A DNA stretch of 26,200 bases from an uncultured Bacilli bacterium (GTDB lineage Bacteria > Bacillota_I > Bacilli_A > RF39 > UBA660). The notes beneath the pieces were generated by a model that worked only from the letters and a program-made list of their open reading frames with translations, ran no database searches and was not told the origin of the DNA. The DNA lies in NCBI GenBank assembly GCA_947588665.1, contig CANPYU010000001.1:1-26200 (forward strand), written 5' to 3'. The translations under genes were made by a program, and so were the position numbers. Each line of letters opens with the position of its first letter. Position 1 is the stretch's first letter. Positions 1 through 8,167 of the stretch are shown one piece after another.

Positions 1-93
1 CAATTTTAAGCGACTTTTTATATAGATAATATAATTAATCAAATTAACTTGCTTTAAAAAACTGTCCGTAGGTAAGCATAATACAATAAAAAA

Positions 94-172
94 CTTGTCT
101 ATATAGCTCTAATTTTATATATAGACAAGAATTTAAATTCCATGCAGGTGTAAAAGCCTGTCTTTTTATTTT
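94..172 (+). repeat. Two-hairpin 3' element, copy 1, ending in a terminator
   Basis: A perfect 12-bp stem (94-105 with 118-129) encloses the loop GCTCTAATTTTA. A linker follows that contains TTAAATTCCATGC (133-145). A second small hairpin (144-148 with 157-161) then runs into TCTTTTTATTTT, which is an intrinsic terminator on the plus strand. Read on the minus strand, the first stem is followed by TTTTTT, so it can also terminate the penicillin-binding-protein mRNA that arrives from the right. A second copy of the same design lies at 16114-16190. The 90 bases before this copy hold no open frame; I see no gene in them. Confidence 0.7.
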
Positions 173-2123
173 ATTCTTTTTCTTCTTCTTCTTTAAATAC
201 ACTTTCTGTATCAATATTTAAATCTTCTGTTCCTCTAACAAAATAAAATAATGCCGCTTTAGAAGAATTATTTGTAGGCATTCCTGTTGCCGCATCCAAA
301 ACTTCCCCTACTACATTATTAGGAGTCTCATACCAACTAGCTTCTTTATCTTTTAATAATGCTTCCATAGTATCAGCCCATATATTTTTAGTAATACTTG
401 AATACTCTGCTTCTATTTCTCTTCCATCATCATATCCAACCCAAGATGCTACAAGTAAATCTGGATTATATCCAACCGTCCAAAAATCACTATCAGTAGT
501 TCCTGTTTTAATCGCATATTTTCTAGATAATTTACCAGCTATCACAAGCGCGGTAGGTCTTGCATAATCAATAAACTGACTATTAGTCGAATTAGTAAGT
601 AATTCATTTAATATATAAGTATAATTTTCATTTAAGACTAATTCTTCTTTATTTTCTTTTTCATATAAAATATTCCCATCTTTATCTTCTATTCTTTTAA
701 TTAATCCAATTTCTTTTTTATAGCCTCCAGTTGCAAAAGTATTATATCCTCTTGCCAAATCTAACACTGATATGCCTTCAGTTCCCAGTGCCAAAGATGG
801 TATCGCCTCTAACTCTGCTTTAATACCTACCCTATTAGCTACTTCCACTAACTTTTCAGGCCCTAAAAACATATTAGTTTTAACTGCATACACATTATCA
901 GAAACTGCAATAGCTTCGGCCATTGTAATAGGTTTATTCGCGTATACAGAAGCATAATTTTTAGGCGAATAAAAAGTTCCATTGCTTAAAGAAAATGTCG
1001 TATATTGGCTATTAAAAGTCGATGCCGCAGTCATTCCTTCTTCTAGTGCTCCATAATATAAAAATGGTTTCATTGTTGAACCTACCTGTCTTACTGCCTG
1101 AGTTGCTCTATTAAACTGACTTTTCGCATAATTTACTCCCCCTGATAAAGCAATTACCCCACCAGTTTTTGGATCAATAACAACACTTGCCGATTGTATA
1201 TCATCTTTTACATACTTTAAAATATTCTTTTCTAATGTTTCTTGAGCATTTAAATCTAAGTAAGTATAAACGCTTATTCCTCCTGATTGAATTAAATTAT
1301 CAGGTATAGTTTTAATATTTCTAAGTTCCTCGATAACAGCATCCTGATAATACATAAGCATATCTAAATTTTCTTCTGATGCTTTCCCATAAATAGGAAT
1401 TTTTTCTTTAAATAAATTATCTAATTCCTCTTGTTTTAATAATCCATTATCAACCATTGCTTGCCCCACCATTTTTGCTCTTTTAATTGACAAATCATAA
1501 TCAGCAATAGGATTATAATTTGAAGGACTATTAGGAATACCCGCCAGTATTAAAGATTCTTCTAAAGTTAAATCTATTGGTTCTTTATTAAAATAATATC
1601 TACTAGCATTTGCAATTCCATAATTTCCTTGACCATAATTAATAGTATTTAAATACCCTTCTAATATTTCATCTTTTGAATAATGTACTTCAAGCTCTAA
1701 AGTCAAAAAAGCTTCTTCTATTTTTCTTTCCCAAGTGGAATCAAAATCCAAATAAATATTTTTTACATACTGTTGAGATATTGTTGATGCCCCCTGCGTT
1801 ATTTTTTTATTCTTAATATTAAGATACATAGCTTTAGCAATTCTTAAATAATCAAACCCATGATGATTATAAAAATTTTTATCTTCAACACTTATCACTG
1901 CATTTATTAAATTATAATTAATATCATCTAAACTTGCCCATTCACTTGTACTTGACCCTTGATATAAAAGCTCATCATTATTATCATAAATATGAAATTG
2001 TCCTGCACTTCTAAGTTCCAATTTAGGACTTAAAAAAGCATAAGTATATAGCCCAATAATAATTATAATAAAAGATACAAACATAAATATTATTAACTTT
2101 AAACTAAATCTAACTAATCTCAA
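171..2123 (-). CDS. Class A penicillin-binding protein (transglycosylase/transpeptidase)
   Basis: This bifunctional membrane enzyme polymerises and cross-links peptidoglycan outside the cell. The 650-residue product has an N-terminal membrane anchor (about 7-31). A GT51 glycosyltransferase domain follows, with the catalytic-glutamate motif EDKNFYNHHG (80-89), QGASTISQQ (110-118) and a GYLN-NYGQG-YG block (156-169). The transpeptidase domain carries SxxK as STMK (349-352), SxN as SDN (408-410) and KTG (539-541). The C terminus is short and acidic, without PASTA repeats. The start is a TTG at 2121-2123, preceded by GGTGG with 5-nt spacing. The gene stands alone and is divergent from the DUF1934-argS operon. 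It resembles PBP1a/PbpF/PbpG types; the exact paralogue cannot be told from sequence alone. Confidence 0.95.
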   Translation of the reverse strand: MRLVRFSLKLIIFMFVSFIIIIIGLYTYAFLSPKLELRSAGQFHIYDNNDELLYQGSSTSEWASLDDINYNLINAVISVEDKNFYNHHGFDYLRIAKAMYLNIKNKKITQGASTISQQYVKNIYLDFDSTWERKIEEAFLTLELEVHYSKDEILEGYLNTINYGQGNYGIANASRYYFNKEPIDLTLEESLILAGIPNSPSNYNPIADYDLSIKRAKMVGQAMVDNGLLKQEELDNLFKEKIPIYGKASEENLDMLMYYQDAVIEELRNIKTIPDNLIQSGGISVYTYLDLNAQETLEKNILKYVKDDIQSASVVIDPKTGGVIALSGGVNYAKSQFNRATQAVRQVGSTMKPFLYYGALEEGMTAASTFNSQYTTFSLSNGTFYSPKNYASVYANKPITMAEAIAVSDNVYAVKTNMFLGPEKLVEVANRVGIKAELEAIPSLALGTEGISVLDLARGYNTFATGGYKKEIGLIKRIEDKDGNILYEKENKEELVLNENYTYILNELLTNSTNSQFIDYARPTALVIAGKLSRKYAIKTGTTDSDFWTVGYNPDLLVASWVGYDDGREIEAEYSSITKNIWADTMEALLKDKEASWYETPNNVVGEVLDAATGMPTNNSSKAALFYFVRGTEDLNIDTESVFKEEEEKE

Positions 2124-2210
2124 AGTAAACCACCAATATTAATATGAAGCATAAATATAAAAATTATTATAAAAATTAAACTCTAAAAAAGAAATATAAC
2201 CTCTTTTTTC

Positions 2211-2239
2211 TTGTAAATATTGTTTATCTTTAGTATAAT
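2211..2239 (+). promoter_or_regulatory. Sigma-A promoter for the DUF1934-argS operon
   Basis: TTGTAA (2211-2216), a 17-bp spacer and TATAAT (2234-2239) place the start near 2246. The first gene then has a GAGGGA ribosome site and begins at 2265. Confidence 0.7.
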
Positions 2240-2264
2240 TTAACTTGTAAATGAGGGACTAAAT

Positions 2265-2621
2265 ATGTATTATAATATTACTGTAAGTACTTTTGAAGAA
2301 GATACCTTATTATTTAAAACTACCACTACATCTTTAATAGAAGATAACTTTTTAACTTATCACACTGATAATGATACCATAAGATTTAATTTAGTTAATT
2401 TTTCTTTTACTAAAGAAAATAATGAATCTATCTTAAAAATAACTCCTAATAAATGTTTATTAACTCTAAAAGACATAAAACAAACTATGGAAATTCCTCA
2501 TGATTATATAAATTTTGAATATAACCATAATAAAACTATCACATTTACTTATAAACTTATAAGTAATGAATATCCCATAAAAATAATTATTGATATAGGA
2601 GATGAAATAAATGAATTATAA
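2265..2621 (+). CDS. DUF1934 (YwiB-like) beta-barrel protein
   Basis: This is a 118-residue cytoplasmic protein of alternating beta strands with no signal or membrane segment. Size, strand pattern (a small lipocalin-like barrel) and position directly before argS match the DUF1934 family, represented by B. subtilis ywiB, which also neighbours argS. Its biochemical role is unknown. The reading frame overlaps the start of argS by 11 bp, so the two are translationally coupled. The family call rests as much on synteny as on residues, because the sequence is strongly diverged. Confidence 0.65.
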   Translation: MYYNITVSTFEEDTLLFKTTTTSLIEDNFLTYHTDNDTIRFNLVNFSFTKENNESILKITPNKCLLTLKDIKQTMEIPHDYINFEYNHNKTITFTYKLISNEYPIKIIIDIGDEINEL

Positions 2622-4350
2622 AATATCTTTATTAGAAGCTAAAATTAGCCAAAGCTTGCAAGATTTAGGATATAAAACAACCGTTACCATTAATCCCACT
2701 AATAGACCCGAATTAGGTGATTATCAATATAATGGAATTATGCCTTTAGCGAAAGCTAATAATGAAAAACCTGTTTTACTAGCAAACAAATTAGTTGAAT
2801 TATTAAAAGAATATCCTGAATTAAAAGAAGCCACCGTTGCCGGCCCTGGTTTTATTAATCTTACTTTCAGTGATAACTTTTTATTAGACTTTATAAATGA
2901 AAGTAATGAAAACATCGACATTAATTATAAACAAGATATTAATAAAACCATTTTTTTAGATTATGGAGGCCCGAATGTTGCCAAAGTATTACACGTTGGA
3001 CATTTAAGAAGTGCTAACATTGGTGAAGCTTTAAAAAGACTATGTGAAGCAGTCGGTTGTAAAACCATCAGTGATGTGCATCTAGGAGACTGGGGACGCC
3101 CTATGGGTATGGTTATTCTAGAAATTAAAACAAGACATCCCGAACTTGCTTATTTTAAAGATGATTATAATGGAGAAGAAGTAGATTTTCCAATTACCAA
3201 TGAAGATTTATTAGAGCTCTACCCCATTGCCACCACCAAAGCTAAAGAAGACGAAAAGATCATGGAAGAAGCCCGAAAAATAAATTATGAACTTCAAAAT
3301 AAACATAAAGGTTACTATTATTTATGGCAAAAACTCGTTGAAGTAAGTATAAAAGAAGTTAAAAAAATTTATCAAGATTTAAATGTTTCTTTTGATTTAT
3401 GGGAAGGTGAATCAGATAATTTCGCTTATATGAACGAAATGTTTGAATATTTATATTCAAAAAATATTATAAAAGAAAGTGAAGGCGCCAAAATAATTCC
3501 CGTTAAAGATGAAACCGACAAAAAAGAAATGCCCCCTTTAATACTTGTAAAAAGTAATGGGGCAGTATCTTATGAAGCAACAGACCTTGCCGCCATTTGG
3601 GAACGTACTCACAAATTTAAATTAGATGAAATCTGGTATATGACTGATAAACGCCAAGAACTCCACTTTACTCAAGTATTTAGAGCATCATATAAAAGTG
3701 CAATTGCCCCTCCGGAATTAAAATTAATATTTAATGGATTTGGCACTATGAATGGGAAAGATGGTAAACCATTTAAAACCAGAGATGGTGGAGTTATGCC
3801 TCTTGCTAATCTCTTAGATATGGTAACTGAAGAATGTGCCAAAAGATTAACTGAAAATATTACCGAAAATCGCCCTAGTATTGCAAGAACAATCGCCGTC
3901 GGAGCTATTAAATATGCCGATTTATTACCATTTAGAACTACTGATTATAACTTCGATATCGAAAAATTTACTGATTTAAATGGAAAAACTGGCACTTATC
4001 TATTATATTCAACAATAAGAATGAAATCTCTTTTAAATAAAGCCCAAGAAAACAATCTTATTCCTAATAAAATGACTATCTTAAATGCAAGTGAACGAAA
4101 AATATTAATAGCTATGTTAGACTTAAAACGTATTATAAAACGCAGCTATGATAATTGTAGTCTAAATGAAATATGTGAATATTTATATAAAATAACTAAT
4201 TTATATAATAATTTTTATGGAGAAAATCATATAATTACGGAAGAAAATAAAGAATTACAAACATCATGGTTAACCCTTACGAAAGTTATATATGACAACA
4301 ACTGTAAACTATTAAATATCTTAGGTATAAATATTCCTGAAAAAATGTAA
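2611..4350 (+). CDS. argS: Arginyl-tRNA synthetase
   Basis: The enzyme charges tRNA-Arg with arginine in the cytoplasm. The 579-residue product has the ArgRS-specific N-terminal Add1 domain (about 1-95), with GDYQYNG. The class I catalytic core follows, with HVGH (128-131) as the HIGH motif in the context GPNVAKVLHVGHLRS. The region that usually holds KMSKS reads MNGKDGKPFKTRDGG; a degenerate KMSKS is common in ArgRS. The C-terminal DALR anticodon-binding helical domain ends with NILGINIPEKM, close to the usual ArgRS ending. The start codon lies inside the DUF1934 gene, and rpoE follows with its own promoter, as in other Bacilli. Confidence 0.97.
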   Translation: MNYKISLLEAKISQSLQDLGYKTTVTINPTNRPELGDYQYNGIMPLAKANNEKPVLLANKLVELLKEYPELKEATVAGPGFINLTFSDNFLLDFINESNENIDINYKQDINKTIFLDYGGPNVAKVLHVGHLRSANIGEALKRLCEAVGCKTISDVHLGDWGRPMGMVILEIKTRHPELAYFKDDYNGEEVDFPITNEDLLELYPIATTKAKEDEKIMEEARKINYELQNKHKGYYYLWQKLVEVSIKEVKKIYQDLNVSFDLWEGESDNFAYMNEMFEYLYSKNIIKESEGAKIIPVKDETDKKEMPPLILVKSNGAVSYEATDLAAIWERTHKFKLDEIWYMTDKRQELHFTQVFRASYKSAIAPPELKLIFNGFGTMNGKDGKPFKTRDGGVMPLANLLDMVTEECAKRLTENITENRPSIARTIAVGAIKYADLLPFRTTDYNFDIEKFTDLNGKTGTYLLYSTIRMKSLLNKAQENNLIPNKMTILNASERKILIAMLDLKRIIKRSYDNCSLNEICEYLYKITNLYNNFYGENHIITEENKELQTSWLTLTKVIYDNNCKLLNILGINIPEKM

Positions 4351-4357
4351 ATTAAGA

Positions 4358-4386
4358 TTGACAAATATATGTTTTGATATTACAAT
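4358..4386 (+). promoter_or_regulatory. Strong sigma-A promoter upstream of rpoE
   Basis: A perfect TTGACA (4358-4363), a 17-bp spacer and TACAAT (4381-4386) form the clearest vegetative promoter in the window. A second TATAAT at 4429-4434 has no good -35 but could give a shorter leader. Confidence 0.8.
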
Positions 4387-4460
4387 TACAAAAGTTAAAT
4401 ATATATGCACTTTTATGAAAAAAAAGCATATAATGTTTTAACTAACAAAGGGAGAATATT

Positions 4461-4904
4461 ATGAAATTAAATGATATAAGTAAAGAAGAACTAGAAACCA
4501 TGAATTATGATGACATTGCTTATATAATCTTAAACGAAGAAAAAACTAAAATGAAAATTAATATTTTATTTAAAAAAGTATGTGATGCTTTAGGTTTAAG
4601 TGAAGCAGATTTTGAAAATCGCATTGGTGACTTTTTTGAACTATTAACTACTGATAAAAGATTTATTATGTTAGAAGATGGTTCATGGGATTTAAAAGAA
4701 TTACATAATCCTAAAGTAGTCGTAGATGATGAAGAAGAGGACGACTCTATTATAACTGAAGTAGAAGAAGATGAAGCAATGGAAATGAACGATGAAGAAG
4801 AGGAAGATATCTACTACGATGAAGCAACAGATGATGATTTACCTGATGATGATTTAGATGATTTCATGGTTATAAACGTTGATGAAGAAGAAGCAAACAG
4901 TTAA
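4461..4904 (+). CDS. rpoE: RNA polymerase delta subunit
   Basis: Delta binds core RNA polymerase in Gram-positive bacteria and speeds recycling and promoter selectivity. The product (147 residues) has a folded N-terminal HARE-HTH domain (about 1-90, ending near SWDLKELHNPK). A disordered tail made almost wholly of Asp and Glu follows (about 91-147), which is the family signature. The ribosome site AAAGGGAGA precedes the ATG. The gene is monocistronic: it has its own promoter, and a terminator hairpin begins inside its last codons. Confidence 0.95.
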   Translation: MKLNDISKEELETMNYDDIAYIILNEEKTKMKINILFKKVCDALGLSEADFENRIGDFFELLTTDKRFIMLEDGSWDLKELHNPKVVVDDEEEDDSIITEVEEDEAMEMNDEEEEDIYYDEATDDDLPDDDLDDFMVINVDEEEANS

Positions 4905-4918
4905 TGTTTGTTTTTTTT
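4894..4918 (+). terminator. rpoE terminator overlapping the stop codon
   Basis: CAAACA (4894-4899) pairs with TGTTTG (4905-4910) and is followed by eight T. The TAA stop (4902-4904) lies in the hairpin loop. The final TTG and T tract double as the -35 of the prfA promoter. Confidence 0.75.
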
Positions 4919-4936
4919 AGGATTGTTTGTTATAAT
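4908..4936 (+). promoter_or_regulatory. prfA promoter, embedded in the rpoE terminator
   Basis: TTGTTT (4908-4913), a 17-bp spacer and TATAAT (4931-4936). The -35 uses the terminal bases and T tract of the rpoE terminator, so the two signals overlap. Confidence 0.6.
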
Positions 4937-4964
4937 ATAAATAGTAAAAGAAAGGAACATTTTT

Positions 4965-6029
4965 ATGTTTGAACGACTTAATAGTATTGAAAATAAATAT
5001 AACGAATTACAAATTGAACTTACCAAACCTGAAGTAATGAGTGATTACAATAAATTAAAAACACTTTCTAAAGAAGCAAGTGACCTAGAAGAAACTGTAA
5101 AAAAATATGCTGAATATAAAAACACCATAAAAGATATTGATGAAGCAAAATCACTTATGGAAGATCCTGATCTTAAAGAAATGGCAGAATTAGAATATCA
5201 CGAATTAAAAAATAAACTGGAAAATATTACTAAAGAATTAGAAATTCTTCTCGTACCTAAAGATGAAAATGATGGAAAAAATGTTATCATGGAAATTAGA
5301 GGGGCAGCAGGTGGAGATGAAGCTAATATTTTTGCCGGAGATTTATATCGTATGTATACTTACTATGCCGAAAAAAACAACTGGAAAATTGAAGAATTAC
5401 ATAGAGTCGAAGGAACAAGTGGAGGATTTTCTCAAGTAGAAATTATGATTAAAGGAAATGATGTTTATAAAAAATTAAAATATGAAAGTGGTTCTCATCG
5501 AGTTCAAAGAGTTCCTGTAACGGAAACTCAAGGACGTGTGCACACATCTACCGCGACTGTTTTAGTAATGCCTGAAATTGAAACTTCTAACATTGATATT
5601 AAAGAAAGCGACATTAAAATGGATGTTTATCACTCAAGTGGCGCCGGTGGACAATCAGTCAATACTTCTAATTCTGCAGTAAGACTAACTCATATTCCTA
5701 CTGGCATTGTTGTAACTTGCCAAACAGAACGTAGTCAATTAAAAAATAGAGACCGAGCAATGAATTTATTAAAAATTAAAATTCAAGATGAAATTCGCTC
5801 TAAAGAAGAAAATGAACTTGGACAAACACGTAAAAATAAAATTGGAACTGGAGATCGCAGTGAAAAAATAAGAACATATAACTATCCTCAAAATCGTGTA
5901 ACTGATCATCGTATAAACTTTTCTATCATGAGCCTAGACCGTGTCATGGATGGTGAATTAGAACCTATCATTGAAGCCTTAATTAACGAAGATATGCGTC
6001 TTAAACTAGCAGGTGAATCTTTTGAATAA
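4965..6029 (+). CDS. prfA: Peptide chain release factor 1
   Basis: RF1 recognises UAA and UAG in the ribosomal A site and triggers peptide release. The 354-residue protein has the N-terminal coiled region. The codon-recognition loop reads PVT (184-186) in RVQRVPVTETQG, the RF1-type P-x-T rather than the RF2 S-P-F. The catalytic GGQ is at 228-230. The ribosome site AAAGGAA precedes the ATG. It is followed with overlap by prmC, whose product methylates the GGQ glutamine, so enzyme and substrate are co-expressed. This arrangement is conserved in Bacilli. Confidence 0.97.
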   Translation: MFERLNSIENKYNELQIELTKPEVMSDYNKLKTLSKEASDLEETVKKYAEYKNTIKDIDEAKSLMEDPDLKEMAELEYHELKNKLENITKELEILLVPKDENDGKNVIMEIRGAAGGDEANIFAGDLYRMYTYYAEKNNWKIEELHRVEGTSGGFSQVEIMIKGNDVYKKLKYESGSHRVQRVPVTETQGRVHTSTATVLVMPEIETSNIDIKESDIKMDVYHSSGAGGQSVNTSNSAVRLTHIPTGIVVTCQTERSQLKNRDRAMNLLKIKIQDEIRSKEENELGQTRKNKIGTGDRSEKIRTYNYPQNRVTDHRINFSIMSLDRVMDGELEPIIEALINEDMRLKLAGESFE

Positions 6030-6738
6030 CATAGGTAGTGCTGATTTAAAACTATTAAAAGAGATTTATCCTAACAATTATAATGAAAAATTAAAAAAAT
6101 TAAAAGAAAACTACCCTATTCAATATTTAATTGGCTATGTTGATTTCTATAATACTAAAATAAAAGTTAATGAAGATGTTCTAATACCTCGCTTTGAAAC
6201 TGAATTACTTATGGAAAAAACCCTAAATTTCTTAAAAAATAAACCCTATACTACTATCTTTGATATAGGAACCGGTTCTGGAGCTATTGCTATAACTTTA
6301 AAAAAATACACCAAATTAAATGTCTATGCTTGTGATATTAGTTTTAAAGCTTTAAAAATGGCCATGCAAAACGGATACGATAATCTTGTTAATATTAACT
6401 TTTTTCAAATGGATATTTTAAAAGACTACCCCGAAATAAAATTTGATTGTCTAATATCTAATCCCCCCTACGTTAAAGAAAATGAACCCGTTAGCCCTGA
6501 AACTAAATATGAACCACAAATTGCTTTATATGCCAAAAATAATGGTCTAGAATTTTATGAACGAATATTAAGTATAGCTCCTAAAATATTAAATAAAAAA
6601 GGTTCTATTATTTTTGAAATAGGCGCCGAACAAAAAGAAGACATCAAAAAAATTGCTTTAAGATACTATCCTAAAGCAATTATAACTACTTATCAAGATT
6701 ATAATAATTACGACCGATTTATGTTTATTGAAACATAA
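6013..6738 (+). CDS. prmC: Release factor glutamine methyltransferase
   Basis: PrmC transfers a methyl group from S-adenosylmethionine to the GGQ glutamine of RF1 and RF2. The Rossmann core shows DIGTGSGAIA (84-93), an acidic residue at CDIS, and the substrate-binding NPPY (150-153). At 241 residues it is shorter than the usual 280 or so, because the N-terminal helical recognition domain is reduced. The start is uncertain. The longest frame begins at GTG 6013, inside prfA, without a good ribosome site. A TTG at 6022 lies 6 nt after AGGTG (6011-6015) and is the better-supported start. Either way the gene overlaps prfA and is coupled to it. Confidence 0.93.
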   Translation: MNLLNNIGSADLKLLKEIYPNNYNEKLKKLKENYPIQYLIGYVDFYNTKIKVNEDVLIPRFETELLMEKTLNFLKNKPYTTIFDIGTGSGAIAITLKKYTKLNVYACDISFKALKMAMQNGYDNLVNINFFQMDILKDYPEIKFDCLISNPPYVKENEPVSPETKYEPQIALYAKNNGLEFYERILSIAPKILNKKGSIIFEIGAEQKEDIKKIALRYYPKAIITTYQDYNNYDRFMFIET

Positions 6739-6754
6739 ATTTTTTATTATTATT

Positions 6755-6937
6755 TTATGATATAAAATCTAATACAAAATTAGTTAATATATATCCCATA
6801 GCAAAACTAAAAGTTAACACAAGTAATCTTGCTTCAATTACTTTTCCTTTTTTTATAATTGGCCCAAAATTTACCCCATTAAACATAAATATACTCATTA
6901 AAGTAAAAAACACATATAAATAAACTTTAGCTTCCAT
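6755..6937 (-). CDS. ywzB: DUF1146 (YwzB-like) small membrane protein
   Basis: This 60-residue protein has two hydrophobic segments (about 5-22 and 41-58) around a basic loop (IIKKGKVIEAR). Length, the loop followed by AR-L, and the terminal pattern GYILTNFVLDF fit the DUF1146 family, whose B. subtilis member ywzB lies in the same broad neighbourhood as rpiB and prfA. Its function is unknown. It starts immediately after the rpiB stop codon (zero gap), so the two genes form an operon on the minus strand. Confidence 0.7.
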   Translation of the reverse strand: MEAKVYLYVFFTLMSIFMFNGVNFGPIIKKGKVIEARLLVLTFSFAMGYILTNFVLDFIS

Positions 6938-7387
6938 TTAATGTTCTTCCTCGTATTTTTTTATTGCTTCTACTCTTTTTAAATGTCTTTCTTCACTAGC
7001 ACTCTTAGTATTAATAAATGTATCAATTATTTCTTTAACTAAATTAAGATCTGTTGTAACTTCACTACCTATGGCAATAACATTACAACCATTATGATTT
7101 TTTCCTTTAAAAGCATCATCAACACTTACTGCTCTAACACACCTAATACCTTTAACTTTATTTGCCGCGATACTCATACCAACTCCCGAACCACAAATTA
7201 AAATACCTAAACTAAGAGGATTAGCCACAACTAATTCTCCCAATTTAAATGCAAATTCTGGATAATCATCTAAAGGACTATTTTCTATTCCAATATCTTC
7301 TATATCTAATCCATTCTCTTTTAAATATTTTGTTAATTTAAGCTTTAAATCTAACCCTCTATGGTCACATCCAATAAATATTTTCAT
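6938..7387 (-). CDS. rpiB: Ribose-5-phosphate isomerase B
   Basis: RpiB interconverts ribose-5-phosphate and ribulose-5-phosphate in the pentose phosphate pathway. The product begins MKIFIGCDHRG (the phosphate-binding DHRG). It has the glycine-rich CGSGVGMSIAANK motif and the later GCNVIAIG and ERHLKRVEAI segments of the RpiB/LacAB family; single-domain length (149 residues) favours RpiB. The frame extends 15 codons further upstream, but the ATG at 7387 has GGAGGA just before it, while the extension has no ribosome site. It is co-transcribed with the YwzB-like gene. B. subtilis keeps rpiB (ywlF) downstream of prfA-prmC; here it is inverted. Confidence 0.93.
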   Translation of the reverse strand: MKIFIGCDHRGLDLKLKLTKYLKENGLDIEDIGIENSPLDDYPEFAFKLGELVVANPLSLGILICGSGVGMSIAANKVKGIRCVRAVSVDDAFKGKNHNGCNVIAIGSEVTTDLNLVKEIIDTFINTKSASEERHLKRVEAIKKYEEEH

Positions 7388-7425
7388 ACATTCCTCCAAT
7401 ATAATTTTAACAAATAATTTATTAA

Positions 7426-7482
7426 TTGCCAAGAAATATTATAAAAACTATACTATAACTTTACTTTAAAAGATGTTATAAT
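7426..7482 (+). promoter_or_regulatory. Promoter region of the 197-residue orphan gene
   Basis: TTGCCA (7426-7431), a 17-bp spacer and TATACT (7449-7454) form one candidate. TATAAT at 7477-7482, with a weak -35, is a second. The ribosome site GGAGG follows at about 7493. Confidence 0.5.
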
Positions 7483-7505
7483 TAATTATGCTGGAGGATT
7501 AAAAT

Positions 7506-8099
7506 ATGCAAGAAAGAAAAAATAACAGTTTTTATTATAGAGATAATTCCACTATGTTAAGTATTAAAAATGCTCGATTTAATAGTAATCTCGAATTTTG
7601 TATCAAAAATTTATCAAAAACATCTTTAATAAAAGTTTTAACTTATCATCATACAAATGATAAACTAATTATTTATGTTGAAAAACAAAAACATTTATTT
7701 CGCACTATTAAAATTAAACTAAAAAGCGATAAAATAACAAACGCAACTATAGATATTAATTATCCAAATAGCCTTATCAGTCTTAAATATGAAAACATAT
7801 CTCCAACTAATGGCCTATTTAAAATAATTTTTCTAAATTCTGAAAAAACAACTACTCAAATATCCCAACAAATATTATTTAATAACCAAAACCCTTTAAC
7901 TTTTTTAGATTTTGATAATACTATTATACAAATAAAAAATATTATTTTTAAACATCCTAAAGATGATGAATTATTTACTCTTACTCCAATTATTAATAAA
8001 TTATCAAATATAACTAAATTAAATTTAATATTAACAACAGAAGAACAAGAAATAATAAACCATTCTATTTATGAAAAAACCTTAAGTCTAAAAAAATAA
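7506..8099 (+). CDS. Hypothetical protein, beta-rich, 197 residues
   Basis: I do not recognise this protein. It has no signal peptide and no membrane segment. The first 135 residues look like a run of short beta strands rich in Lys, Asn and Ile (for example KLIIYVEKQKHLFRTIKIKL). The rest is more helical and ends KTLSLKK. There are no evident catalytic motifs and only one cysteine. Translation is well supported by GCTGGAGGATT before the ATG and a promoter upstream. It sits between the divergent rpiB operon and tatD, which has its own promoter, so it is probably monocistronic. It may be a lineage-specific gene. Confidence 0.7.
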   Translation: MQERKNNSFYYRDNSTMLSIKNARFNSNLEFCIKNLSKTSLIKVLTYHHTNDKLIIYVEKQKHLFRTIKIKLKSDKITNATIDINYPNSLISLKYENISPTNGLFKIIFLNSEKTTTQISQQILFNNQNPLTFLDFDNTIIQIKNIIFKHPKDDELFTLTPIINKLSNITKLNLILTTEEQEIINHSIYEKTLSLKK

Positions 8100-8122
8100 A
8101 GAACTAAAAATATACATTAGAA

Positions 8123-8151
8123 TTGACCTCCTATTGTTTTTTATATATAAT
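8123..8151 (+). promoter_or_regulatory. Sigma-A promoter for tatD and downstream genes
   Basis: TTGACC (8123-8128), a 17-bp spacer and TATAAT (8146-8151). It occupies the upstream extension of the tatD frame, which argues that tatD starts at 8168. Confidence 0.8.
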
Positions 8152-8167
8152 TAATTTGGTGATAAAA

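Noticed and set aside
1..93. Coding remnant upstream of the first two-hairpin element
   Set aside because: Stops occur in all three plus frames within 90 bases, and no motif of the surface-protein C terminus could be read reliably.
94..172. tracrRNA, CRISPR-associated RNA or IS605-type guide RNA
   Set aside because: No repeat-spacer array, no anti-repeat, and no Cas9, TnpB or IscB gene in the window.
772..957. 61-codon plus-strand frame inside the penicillin-binding-protein gene
   Set aside because: Shadow of a well-supported gene on the other strand, with no ribosome site.
2724..2921. 65-codon minus-strand frame inside argS
   Set aside because: Antisense shadow of the argS coding region.
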